Source: Xestospongia bergquistia (taxonomy: Eukaryota; Porifera; Demospongiae; Haplosclerida; Petrosiidae). Taken from it: a stretch of DNA of 64,000 bases. Position 1 is the first letter of the stretch; each line of letters starts with the position of its first letter. The stretch is from assembly GCA_963965975.1 (NCBI GenBank), contig OZ014416.1, forward strand, positions 868,001 to 932,000, written 5' to 3'. This document shows positions 47,639 to 59,770 of the stretch, piece by piece. The notes beneath the pieces were generated by a model. That model was not told the origin of the DNA, did not search any database, and saw nothing but the letters and a program-made list of their open reading frames with translations. The position numbers and the translations under genes were made by a program.

Positions 47639-49373
47639 TCAATAATGATTTAATGGACTTGTCATTTCTTCATATGGGAAAGGCGATGTGGTGGGAGGAG
47701 CTTCATAGTCACTCGTTATTTCATATATTGTATTACCATCTTGTAAACAACGTGGAGCAGAAAGATTAACAATGTCATACGCCGCATTATCGACCACCTC
47801 TAAATCTGTAAATCAATAATTAAAAAGTGTATACAAATACTTAATAAAGTTAATTTTAATATACTAGTCTATTGTATACTACATGCTGTAACCATAGCAA
47901 TGAATAGGTATGTGTACATGTCTTGTTATTGTAGTCTGTGAATATTAAAATTAATTATGTCTTTCGTCAATGAGCTATAATTAAATCTGGTCCATCATGT
48001 TGGTCATATTTGTATATATACCTGTACCTATGTCTGGTTTAAGAGGCCACACTTCCACAAATAATGCAATGATGAACACAACAACACCAGTGAGGCATCC
48101 CAATAAACCAAGTGAAATCAAAACGTAACCAACCAAGTCAGCAGTTTTATCACTATCATCTAAGGAGTTATAAATAAATATAAATAGAATAGGGAACACA
48201 TGCAGATGTGCATCTAAAAACTGGAAAGTATTAATTAAATGTCATATGCTGATTGAGTTAGTTACAGAAGAATGCTATCATCTTGTACAAATATAAATAT
48301 TATAATATTTAAGGAACTGATATGGTAGAGATATTGTGAGAAAACTTACCTAAACTGTAGTAGCTTGTCTGAGCCAATACTGGCTCAGATATAATTAAAA
48401 GAAGGAAAATAGCTTGAAAAATCATAATTATTATCCAGGCCAGCAACTAGAAGCGCATAATCAGAAGAGTTCGACTATAACTGTTTATATTAGTAAACGC
48501 ATTATCGAGCGTGTCTTGACCATCTGGGCTATAAGAGGCATAAAGATAAGTACTATCTATGATAGATCTATAGTAAGGCCATCAAAATGCACCGCAAATT
48601 TAATTACAATTTCATGGAATTTTGATAGAAATTAGAAAACGAAAGAAGACAGAAAATAATTGACTTATGATGTTGAAGAACTAGTATTATATGTCCTGAT
48701 ATTAAAGAAAAAGACTATCATAGTGATAACATTATTGATGAGATAAAATATTAAAAATTGGAAAAATTAATATAAAAAAATCAGATACCAGAAAGTGGTC
48801 AGGCCATCACTTGGACTGGTCTGAGTGGGTCACACTACTATGACCTGTCATACAGGAATGTTATGATTGCTTTTCAAATATTCAATTACTGATTACTTGA
48901 ATCTAATTTTTATAATAATAATGACAATAACTAATTTCAGAATTACTAGGCTTATTTAAAATTAGACTACAATCACTGATTATTCATGCACGAAAAAGCA
49001 AATCATTACATCCAGAGTAATAATAGCTTGTATATAAAATTCAGGTAAAGCATAGTGGTGATCTCTTAATAATATACAAGATACCTTCAATCTATTGCAT
49101 TGATTTATTTCCAACATATTCAGATATTTGATTTAAAACTGTATTATTTAAATCTGTCTTTTTTATTTATTTATTTATTTGACACTGCTCAAATCTCTAT
49201 TACTGTCCAAACCTTAATTATCATTGCCCAAATGGGCTGTGATAACAGTTATTTTAGGCTCTGTACAGATATCATGAGAAAAACTTACCTGCAGTATAGT
49301 GGCTTGTCTGAGCCAACACTGATTCAAGTATCAATGAAGAAAGAAAGGTAGCTACAGCCAGAGATATTGTCAT
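47639..49373 (-). CDS. Array gene 3: small membrane protein, both first exons intact
   Basis: Exons: 1B 49373-49289 or 1A 48425-48350, transmembrane exon 48159-48028, tail 47805-47639. 1A gives 375 nt (124 residues) and 1B 384 nt (127 residues). Both donors are gtaagt. Signal peptides end in VLAQTS, the ectodomain is about 15 residues (DDSDKTADLVGY...), then one helix and the YDIV/YEIT tail. It lacks the hAT insertion. Its first-exon region is almost identical to that of gene 1 (offset 5162-5163 bp). Confidence 0.75.
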
Positions 49374-49958
49374 GTTATCCAGCAATCTGGCAACTCTATG
49401 TGTTCTAAGCAAATTACTAATATATTTCTTCCTTGTTACGTTAGGGTAATTGTGAACTATTTTTTGAGTATACATTACCCTACCCAGGAATGTTATGATT
49501 ACTTTAACTAACAATTGTAATTACTTTCAATGTGTCAGTCATCGTTTTATTACAATTGTTAATCATTTATTTGCAGCTGCTGGCAAATGTACATGTAGTC
49601 ATTATAGTATGAAGTTATTAGATGTGAACATAGCCTCATACCCGGGCATTAATTTTGGTGAATGTCTAGGTATGAGGCTATGTAACTATATATAACTTGT
49701 TATGTGGTAATGTCACATGACGCTCTACTGTATATCTATTGTATAGGTCCAATTATACCTCATCTAATTAAACTTTTAAGCCTTGAAATGTACAAGTATA
49801 TGTTATATTATGAAGTTGACAATAACTAGTATGTTCATTAGCTTAAAATGAGGTCTGCACTCACTTTGTAACATGTATAATATAAATATTACAGTACAGT
49901 GTGACTACAAGGATATATTAATTGTTATTACACAAGTCAACATCAAAATAAAGGGAAA

Positions 49959-51689
49959 TCAATAATGATTTAATGGACTTGTCATTTCTTCATACGGGAA
50001 AGGCGATGTGGTGGGAGGAGCTTCATAGTCACTTGTTATTTCATATATTGCATTACCATCTTGTAAACAACGTGGAGCAGAAAGATTAACAATGTCATAC
50101 GCCGTATTATCGACCACCTCTAAATCTGTAAATCAATAATTAAAAAGTGTATACGAATACTTAATAAAGTTAATTTTAATATACTAGTCTATTGTATACT
50201 ACATACTGTAACCATAGCAATGAATAGGTATGTGTACATGTCTTGTTACTGTGGCTATGAATATTAAAATTAATTATGTCTTTCGTCAATGAGCTATAAT
50301 TAAATCTGGTCCATCATGTTGGTCGTATTTGTATATATATACCTGTACCTATGTCTGGTTTAAGAGGCCACACTTCCACAAATAATGCGATGATGAACAC
50401 AACAACACCAGTGAGGCATCCCAATAAACCAAGTGAAATCAAAAAGTAACCAACCAAATCGGCAGTTTTATCACTATCATCTAAGGAGTTATAAATAAAT
50501 ATAAATAGAATAGGGAACACATGCAGCTGTGCATCTAAAAACTGGAAAGTATTAATTAAATGTCATATGCTGATTGAGTTAGTTACAGAAGAATGCTGTC
50601 ATCTTGTACAAATATAAATATTATAATATTTAAGGAATTGATATGGTAGAGATATCGTGAGAAAAATTATCTAAAGTGTAGTAGCTTGTCTGAGCCAATA
50701 CTGGCTCAGATATAATTGGAAAAAGGAAAATAGCTTGAAAAATCATATTATCCAGGCCAGCAACTAGGAGCTCATAATCAGAAGAGTTCAACTATAACTG
50801 TTTATATTAGTAAACCATCATCGAGCGCGTCTTGACCATCTGGGCTATAAGAGGCATAAATATAAGTACTATCTATGATAGATCTATAGTAAGGCCATCA
50901 ATATGCACTGCAAATTTAATTACAATTTTCATGGATTTTGGTAGAAATTAGAAAACGAAAGAAGACAGAAAATAATTGACTTATGATGTTGAAGAACTAG
51001 TATTATATGTCCTGATATTAAAGAAAAAGACTATCATAGTGATAACATTATTGATGAGCTAAAATATTAAAAATTGGAAAAATTAATATAAAAAAATCAG
51101 ATACCAGAAAGTGGTCAGGCCATCACTTGGACTGGCCTGAGTGGGTCACACTACTATGACCCTGTCATACAGGAATGTTACGATTACTTTTCAAATATTC
51201 AATTACTGATTACTTGAATCTAATTTTTATAATAATAATGACAATAATTTATTTCAGAATTACTAGGCTCATTTAAAATTAGACTACAATCACTGATTAT
51301 TCATGCACAAAAAAGCAAATCATTACATCCAGAGTAATATAGCTTGTATATAAAATTCAGCTAAAGCATAGTGGTGATCTCTTAATAATATACAAGATAC
51401 CTTCAATCTATTACATTAATTTATTTCCAACATATTCAGATATTTGATTTAAAACTGTATTATTTAAATATGTCTTTTTTATTTATTTATTTATTTGACA
51501 CTGCTCAAATCTCTATTACTGTCCAAACCTTAATTATCATTGCCCAAATGGGCTGTGATAACAGTTATTTTAGGCTCTGTACAGATATCATGAAAAAAAC
51601 TTACCTGCAGTATAGTGGCTTGTCTGAGCCAACACTGATTCAAGTATCAATGAAGAAAGAAAGGTAGCTACAGCCAGAGATATTGTCAT
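49959..51689 (-). CDS. Array gene 4: small membrane protein, exon 1A donor destroyed
   Basis: Exons: 1B 51689-51605, transmembrane exon 50480-50349, tail 50125-49959; 127 residues. It is practically a copy of gene 2 shifted by 5162 bp, including the dead 1A donor (ataatt, 1A at 50746-50671) and the hAT-like insertion upstream of 1B. Its transmembrane exon, however, matches that of gene 1 (KPDIG context, ...GYFLIS, FPILF upstream), showing mosaic exchange between units. Confidence 0.73.
50671..50746 (-). pseudogene. Disabled alternative first exon 1A of array gene 4
   Basis: Same lesion as in gene 2: TTTAG|ataatt in place of TTTAG|gtaagt, signal-peptide frame otherwise open. Confidence 0.75.
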
Positions 51690-51810
51690 GTTATCCAGCA
51701 ATCTGGCAACTCTATGTGTTCTAAGCAAATTACTAATATATTTCTTCCTTGTTATGTTAGGTTAATTGTGAACTATTTTTGGAGTATACATTACCCTACC
51801 CAGGAATGTT

Positions 51811-52335
51811 GCAGTGGTGTAGGAGCTGTAGCGACCATAGCAGCCATGGCCGCTACGCTTTACTCATTAATTTCATAGTTATTAATATTCATAAACTATT
51901 AATAATAAATAATTAATTAACTACTCTAGCTGACTTCCCTTTCTTCACACTTCATTGAATCTAAGCTACATGCATGCAATGGCAATCGCTGGTAATAGTG
52001 GTAGATCTTTGCCTAACTAACCACACTAACCTCTTACTTTTCCATTTCCAAAAAGGGAATGTGAGAAAAAAGTGGTTTGTAGGAGAAGCTTCCAAGTTTC
52101 GTGGTTTAGTAAATGGTCTTAAATGGTCTTGGTTACATTATGTTGAAGATGAAGATGTTGTGTTGTGCTATACTTGTGGTCATGCTTATCCAGAAAAAAA
52201 ACTTCATTGGAAAATTTTCACTTAATGATAATTAATCAAGTTAATTAATTTGTTCCACCCATTAATAACTAGCCACGCCTACGTATTATACCATTGGCCT
52301 CTGCACTTAGAAATTGCTTCCTACATCTTTGTATT
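51811..52335 (+). mobile_element. hAT-like transposon fragment (copy 2)
   Basis: Essentially identical to the copy at 46649, offset 5162 bp, upstream of exon 1B of array gene 4; ORF at 51974-52225. Duplicated with the unit, not an independent insertion. Confidence 0.6.
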
Positions 52336-52800
52336 GTGATTACTTTAATTAACAATTATAATTACTTTCAATGTGTCAGTCATCATTTTATTACAATTGT
52401 TAATCATTTATTTGCAGCTGCTGGCAAATGTACATGTAGTCATTATAGTATGAAGTTATTAGATGTGAACATAGCCTCATACCCGGGCATTAATTTTGGT
52501 GAATGTCTAGGTATGAGGCTATGTAACTATATATAACTTGTTATGTGGTAATGTCACATGATGCTCTACTGTATGTCTATTGTATAGGTCCAATCATACC
52601 TCATCTAATTAAACCTTTAAGCCTTGAAATGTACAAGTATATGTTTATATTATGAAGTTGACAATAACTAGTATGTTCATTAGCTTAAAATGAGGTCTGC
52701 ACTCACTTTGTAACATGTATAATATAAATATTACAGTACAGTGTGACTACAAGGATATATTAATTGTTATTACACAAGTCAATATCAAAATAAAGGGAAA

Positions 52801-54536
52801 TCAATAATGATTTAATGGACTTGTCATTTCTTCATATGGGAAAGGCGATGTGGTGGGAGGAGCTTCATAGTCACTCGTTATTTCATATATTGTATTACCA
52901 TCTTGTAAACAACGTGGAGCAGAAAGATTAACAATGTCATACGCCGCATTATCGACCACCTCTAAATCTGTAAATCAATAATTAAAAAGTGTATACAAAT
53001 ACTTAATAAAGTTAATTTTAATATACTAGTCTATTGTATACTACATGCTGTAACCATAGCAATGAATAGGTATGTGTACATGTCTTGTTACTGTGGCTAT
53101 GAATATTAAAATTAATTATGTCTTTCGTCAATGAGCTATAATTAAATCTGGTCCATCATGTTGGTCGTATTTGTATATATATACCTGTACCTATGTCTGG
53201 TTTAAGAGGCCACACTTCCACAAATAATGCGATGATGAACACAACAACACCAGTGAGGCATCCCAATAAACCAAGTGAAATCAAAAAGTAACCAACCAAA
53301 TCGGCAGTTTTATCACTATCATCTAAGGAGTTATAAATAAATATAAATAAAATATAGAACACATGCAGCTGTGCATCTAAAAACTGGAAAGTATTAATTA
53401 AATGTCATATGCTGATTGAGTTAGTTACAGAAGAATGCTGTCATCTTGTACAAATATAAATATTATAATATTTAAGGAATTGATATGGTAGAGATATCGT
53501 GAGAAAACTTACCTAAAGTGTAGTAGCTTGTCTGAGCCAATACTGGCTCAGATATAATTAAAAAAAGGAAAATAGCTTGAAAAATCATAATTATTATCCA
53601 GGCCAGCAACTAGGAGCGCATAATCAGAAGAGTTCAACTATAACTGTTTATATTAGTAAACGCATTATCGAGCGTGTCTTGACCATCTGGGTTATAAGAA
53701 GCATAAAGATAAGTACTATCTATGTTAGATCTATAGTAAGGCCATCAAAATGCACCGCAAATTTAATTACAATTTCATGGAATTTTGGTAGAAATTAGAA
53801 AACAAAAGAAGGCAGAAAATAATTGACTTATGATGTTGAAGAACTAGTATTATATGTCCTGATATTAAAGAAAAAGACTATCATAGTGATAACATTATTG
53901 ATGAGATAAAATATTAAAAATTGGAAAAATTAATATAAAAAAATCAGATACCAGAAAGTGGTCAGGCCATCACTTGGACTGGCCTGAGTGGGTCACACTA
54001 CTATGACCCTGTCATACAGGAATGTTACGATTACTTTTCAAATATTCAATTACTGATTACTTGAATCTAATTTTTATAATAATAATGACAATAATTTATT
54101 TCAGAATTACTAGGCTCATTTAAAATTAGACTACAATCACTGATTATTCATGCACAAAAAAGCAAATCATTACATCCAGAGTAATATAGCTTGTATATAA
54201 AATTCAGCTAAAGCATAGTGGTGATCTCTTAATAATATACAAGATACCTTCAATCTATTACATTAATTTATTTCCAACATATTCAGATATTTGATTTAAA
54301 ACTATATTATTTAAATATGTCTTTTTTATTTATTTATTTATTTGACACTGCTCAAATCTCTATTACTGTCCAAACCTTAATTATCATTGCCCAAATGGGC
54401 TGTGATAACAGTTATTTTAGGCTCTGTACAGATATCATGAAAAAAACTTACCTGCAGTATAGTGGCTTGTCTGAACCAACACTGATTCAAGTATCAATGA
54501 AGAAAGAAAGGTAGCTACAGCCAGAGATATTGTCAT
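52801..54536 (-). CDS. Array gene 5: small membrane protein, both first exons intact
   Basis: Exons: 1B 54536-54452 or 1A 53588-53513 (intact gtaagt donor), transmembrane exon 53322-53191, tail 52967-52801 with NTAYDIVNL and YEITS motifs. Predicted products are 127 or 124 residues. The unit carries the hAT-like insertion upstream of 1B but, unlike genes 2 and 4, keeps a working 1A donor. In 1B the residue before QTS remains Ala-compatible, although the codon before it changed (gaacca, giving VLVQTSHYTA). Confidence 0.72.
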
Positions 54537-54656
54537 GTTATCCAGCAATCTGGCAACTCTATGTGTTCTAAGCAAATTACTAATATATTTCTTCCTTGTT
54601 ATGTTAGGTTAATTGTGAACTATTTTTGAGTATACATTACCCTACCCAGGAATGTT

Positions 54657-55170
54657 GCAGTGGTGTAGGAGCTGTAGCGACCGTAGCAGCCATGGCCGCT
54701 ACGCTTTACTCATAATTTCATATTCATAAACTATTAATAATAAATAATTAATTAACTACTCTAGCTGACTTCCCTTTCTTCACACTTCATTGAATCTAAG
54801 CTACATGCATGCAATGGCAATCGCTGGTAATAGTGGTAGATCTTTGCCTAACTAACCACACTAACCTCTTACTTTTCCATTTCCAAAAAGGGAATGTGAG
54901 AAAAAAGTGGTTTGTAGGAGAAGCTTCCAAGTTTCGTGGTTTAGTAAATGGTCTTAAATGGTCTTGGTTACATTATGTTGAAGATGAAGATGTTGTGTTC
55001 TGCTATACTTGTGGTCGTGCTTATCCAGAAAAAAAACTTCATTGGAAAATTTTCACTTAATGATAATTAATCAAGTTAATTAATTTGTTCCACCCATTAA
55101 TAACTAGCCACGCCTACGTATTATACCATTGGCCTCTGCACTTAGAAATTGCTTCCTACATCTTTGTATT
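54657..55170 (+). mobile_element. hAT-like transposon fragment (copy 3)
   Basis: Same insertion upstream of exon 1B of array gene 5, with small deletions (near 54710) and a few substitutions; ORF 54809-55060 changes L to F and H to R near the CxxC (FCYTCGRAY). Confidence 0.6.
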
Positions 55171-55635
55171 GTGATTACTTTAATTAACAATTATAATTAC
55201 TTTCAATGTGTCAGTCATCATTTTATTACAATTGTTAATCATTTATTTGCAGCTGCTGGCAAATGTACATGTAGTCATTATAGTATGAAGTTATTAGATG
55301 TGAACATAGCCTCATACCCGGGCATTAATTTTGGTGAATGTCTAGGTATGAGGCTATGTAACTATATATAACTTGTTATGTGGTAATGTCACATGATGCT
55401 CTACTGTATGTCTATTGTATAGGTCCAATCATACCTCATCTAATTAAACCTTTAAGCCTTGAAATGTACAAGTATATGTTTATATTATGAAGTTGACAAT
55501 AACTAGTATGTTCATTAGCTTAAAATGAGGTCTGCACTCACTTTGTAACATGTATAATATAAATATTACAGTACAGTGTGACTACAAGGATATATTAATT
55601 GTTATTACACAAGTCAATATCAAAATAAAGGGAAA

Positions 55636-56422
55636 TCAATAATGATTTAATGGACTTGTCATTTCTTCATATGGGAAAGGCGATGTGGTGGGAGGAGCTT
55701 CATAGTCACTCATTATTTCATATATTGTATTACCATCTTGTAAACAACGTGGAGCAGAAAGATTAACAATGTCATACGCCGTATTATCGACCACCTCTAA
55801 ATCTGTAAATCAATAATTAAAAAGTGTATACGAATACTTAATAAAGTTAATTTTAATATACTAGTCTATTGTATACTACATGCTGTAACCATAGCAATGA
55901 ATAGGTATGTGTACATGTCTTGTTATTGTAGTCTGTGAATATTTAAATTAATTATGTCTTTCGTCAATGAGCTATAATTAAATCTGGTCCATCATGTTGG
56001 TCATATTTGTATATATACCTGTACCTATGTCTGGTTTAAGAGGCCACACTTCCACAAATAATGCAATGATGAACACAACAACACCAGTGAGGCATCCCAA
56101 TAAACCAAGTGAAATCAAAACGTAACCAACCAAGTCAGCAGTTTTATCACTATCATCTAAGGAGTTATAAATAAATATAAATAGAATATAGAACACATGC
56201 AGATGTGCATCTAAAAACTGGAAAGTATTAATTAAATGTCATATGCTGATTGAGTTAGTTAGAGAAGAATGCTATCATCTTGTACAAATATAAATATTAT
56301 AATATTTAAGGAACTGATATGGTAGAGATATTGTGAGAAAACTTACCTAAACTGTAGTAGCTTGTCTGAGCCAATACTGGCTCAGATATAATTGAAAAAA
56401 GGAAAATAGCTTGAAAAATCAT
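55636..56422 (-). CDS. Array gene 6: small membrane protein, only exon 1A usable
   Basis: Exons: 1A 56422-56347, transmembrane exon 56156-56025, tail 55802-55636; 124 residues. Exon 1B (57278 to about 57352) has lost its first codons through a ~19-bp deletion that removed the ATG, so this unit depends on 1A. That is the reverse of genes 2 and 4. No hAT insertion upstream. The TM exon has the V variant (VGYVLISLGLLGCL). Confidence 0.73.
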
Positions 56423-57277
56423 AATTATTATCCAGGCCAGCAACTACGAGCGCATAATGAGAAGAGTTCAACTATAACTGTTTATATTAGTAAACCCATT
56501 ATCTAGCGCGTCTTGACCATCTGGGCTATAAGAGGCATAAAGGTAAGTACTATCTATGATAGATCTATAGTAAGGCCATCAAAGTGCACCGCAAATTTAA
56601 TTACAATTTTCATGGAATTTTGATAGAAATTAGAAAACGAAAGAAGACAGAAAATAATTGACTTATGATGTTGAAGAACTAGTATTATATGTCCTGATAT
56701 TAAAGAAAAAGACTATCATAGTGATAACATTATTGATGAGCTAAAATATTAAAAATTGGAAAAATTAATATAAAAAAATCAGATACCAGCAAGTGGTCAG
56801 GCCATCACTTGGACTGGCCTAAGTGGGTCACACTACTATGACCCTGTCATACAGGAATGTTACGATTACTTTTCAAATATTCAATTACTGATTACTTGAA
56901 TCTAATTTTTATAATAATAATTACAATAATTAATTTCAGAATTACTAGGCTCATTTAAAATTAGACTACAATGACTGATTATTCATACATGAAAAAGCAA
57001 ACCATTACATCCAGAGTAATATAGCTTGTATGTAAAATTCAGGTAAAACATAGTGGTGATCTCTTAATAATATACAAGATACCTTCAATCTATTGCATTG
57101 ATTTATTTCCAACATAGATATTTGATTTAAAACTGTATTATTTAAATCTGTCTTTTTTATTTATTTATTTGACACTGCTCAAATCTCTATTTCTGTCCAA
57201 ACCTTGATTATCATTGCCCAAATGGGTGTGATAACAGTTATTTTAGGCTCTGTACAGATATCATGAGAAAAACTTAC

Positions 57278-57352
57278 CTGCAGTATAGTGGCTTGTCTGA
57301 GCCAATACTGATTCAAGTATCAATGAAGAAAGAAAGGTAGCTACAACCAGAG
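57278..57352 (-). pseudogene. Disabled alternative first exon 1B of array gene 6
   Basis: Compared with the other five copies, the bases spanning the start codon (gatattgtcatgttatcca in the others) are missing, while the frame from VATFLSSLILESVLAQTS-type sequence and the gtaagt donor remain. Confidence 0.75.
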
Positions 57353-57929
57353 CAATCTGGCAACTCTATGTGTTCTAAGCAAATTACTAATATATTTCTT
57401 CCTTGTTACGTTAGGGTAATTGTGAACTATTTTTGGAGTATACATTACCCTACCCAGGAATGTTGTGATTACTTTAACTAACAATTGTAATTACTTTCAA
57501 TGTGTCAGTCATCGTTTTATTATAATTGTTAATCATTTATTTGCAGCTGCTGGCAAATGTACATGTAGTCATTATAGTATGAAGTTATTAGATGTGAACA
57601 TAGCCTCATACCCAGGCATTAATTTTGGTGAATGTCTAGGTATGAGGCTATGTAACTATATATAACTTGTTATGTGGTAATGTCACATGATGCTCTACTG
57701 TATGTCTATTGTATAGGTCCAATCATACCACATCTAATTAAACTTTTAAGCCTTGAAATGTACAAGTATATGTTTATATTATGAAGTTGACAATAACTAG
57801 TATGTTCGTTAGCTTAAAATGAGGTCTGCACTCACTTTGTAACATGTATAATATAAATATTACAGTACAGTGTGACTACAAGGATATATTAATTTTTATT
57901 ACACAAGTCAATATCAAAATAAAGGGAAA

Positions 57930-59127
57930 TCAATAATGATTTAATGGACTTGTCATTTCTTCATATGGGAAAGGCGATGTGGTGGGAGGAGCTTCATAGT
58001 CACTCGTTATTTCATATATTGCATTACCATCTTGTAAACAACGTGGAGCAGAAAGATTAACAATGTCATACGCCACATTATCGACCACCTCTAAATCTGT
58101 AAATCAATAATTAAAAAGTGTATACGAATGCTTAATAAAGTTAATTTTAATATACTAGTGCTAGATGTTGTAACCATAGCAATGAATAGGTATGTGTACA
58201 TGTCTTGTACTGTGGTCTATGAATATTTAATAGTCCTCTCACAAGTATTATGCAAGATGAATAATAATTAGTCCATCTTGTTATATATATTTAAGGAAGC
58301 CCAGTGGGAGTCTTACTTTTGGACAGTCTAAACCTCAGGCCACATACTTTAATGCATTATGTTTATGATTTAGAGGATAGGGATCAGTATTAAAATATGA
58401 TGATCTTGGAGTGTCTCTCTGGACTTCTTGTACATATTTTCTGTTATGTAAAATATTTATCTATATATTACCTGTGTTTGGTTTAAGAGGCCACACCCCC
58501 ACAAAGAATGCAACAACGAATATAGCAATGCCACTGAGGAAAGCCAACACACCAAGTGATATCAAAATATAACCAACAGATTGTACATCATTTGATTCAG
58601 TGTTAGTAGTAACTATAGATATATGAAAATACAAGTATTCAAATAGATTTGCAAAAATAAAAGTCAAACCATCCTTCAAACTAGCGTTGTTTTAGTTAGT
58701 TATAGTTATCATCTGTCACAATAGGTCACAATAGTTTTAGTTAGTGATAGTTAGTTAACTAAAATATAACTAGACTAATAGTTAGTTAACTAAAATATAA
58801 CTAGACTAATAGTTAGTTAACTAAAAGACTAAACTAAAGGTTTTAGTTTTAGTTAACTAAAACAATACTACTTCCAAGCACACAGATATTGACCTCTATC
58901 TGTACACAATACATGAATATCTAAAGTGGAGTCCATCAATAGAGAAAGTAAGTTAAGTAACTGAATGATTTATTTGCATTGAGGTAGACTGTAGTATAAT
59001 CATCCTTACAATTATTTTAATTTACAAGAAACATACCCACAGTATAGTAGCTTGTTTGAGCAAATATGGACGCAGCAAATATCATTAAGAAAAGAAAAAC
59101 AACAAATACTGGATCGGATGTCATCAT
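57930..59127 (-). CDS. Array gene 7: divergent member at the right edge
   Basis: Exons: first exon 59127-59037 (MMTSDPVFVVFLFLMIFAAS then IFAQTSYYTV), transmembrane exon 58612-58472, tail 58096-57930; 399 nt, 132 residues, all phase 1. The first and transmembrane exons are diverged (TTNTESNDVQSVGYILISLG, FVGVWPLKP) but align along their length with the array consensus. The tail exon is close to the standard array tail (YDIV/YEIT type). Only one first exon is seen, which suggests an ancestral single-promoter form or a lost 1B. Conserved residues between this copy and the array (AQTSYYT, VGYxLISLG, VWPLKP) mark what selection probably keeps. Confidence 0.7.
58685..58870. repeat. TTAG/CTAA-rich tandem repeat in intron 1 of array gene 7
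   Basis: Three copies of a ~31-bp unit containing tagttagttaactaaaatat within a longer stretch of alternating ttagtt and aactaa words. It is self-complementary and able to form hairpins. Non-coding. Confidence 0.8.
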
Positions 59128-59770
59128 ATCGATACAAGTGCATTAATCAATAATGCATATACTTTATAGTATAGTATGTTTATTTTAGTTTAATTGAAAA
59201 TGGTAATTCAATTTATGATAACATTATCCGTTTTGCTAGGCTCATGTGTAAACAGTTATATTCACATATGAATTTATTAAACACCTGGTCAAACCACCTG
59301 GTTATGTAATAAAAAGGAAATGTTTAAAGTACCAGTAATAGAATGTCATACTTTAATGTGAAATTAATACATTTGGGTTCCTATGTTTAAAGTTTGGGGT
59401 CTGGGGTATGGTATTGAATTCCTATTAAAGTACAGCACCTATTACCAGCACTCTAGACACTACCTAATAATAAACTTACTTTCCAGTTATATTATCTAGG
59501 AAAGGACAAATTATCTATTGTTATGTTTTTTAATAAGTTACAACATTGTAAATCCATTTCATTTTGATCAGCATGTACTACATTAGACATGTAATAAGAA
59601 GGTGGTAGAATGTATTAATTATGTCTTGAAAATACAGGAGACTGAACAGTCTATTTTATACACAATAACCAAAACACAAATTGAAATATTAATTAAAAAA
59701 TTAATTATAATAATGATTAAATAGATTGAGCAAATAGTAGTAAAAAATCATTATATGGTAAATAAAATTA
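59128..59770. other. Intergenic region between array gene 7 and the RhoGEF gene
   Basis: 643 bp of AT-rich DNA with no recognised exon or RNA gene. It should hold the RhoGEF 3' UTR and the promoter of array gene 7. Confidence 0.5.

Noticed and set aside
42445..59127. Array read as a bacterial-type or CRISPR-like repeat, or contamination
   Set aside because: Units are 2.3-2.8 kb with GT-AG introns and in-phase exons, embedded among animal genes.
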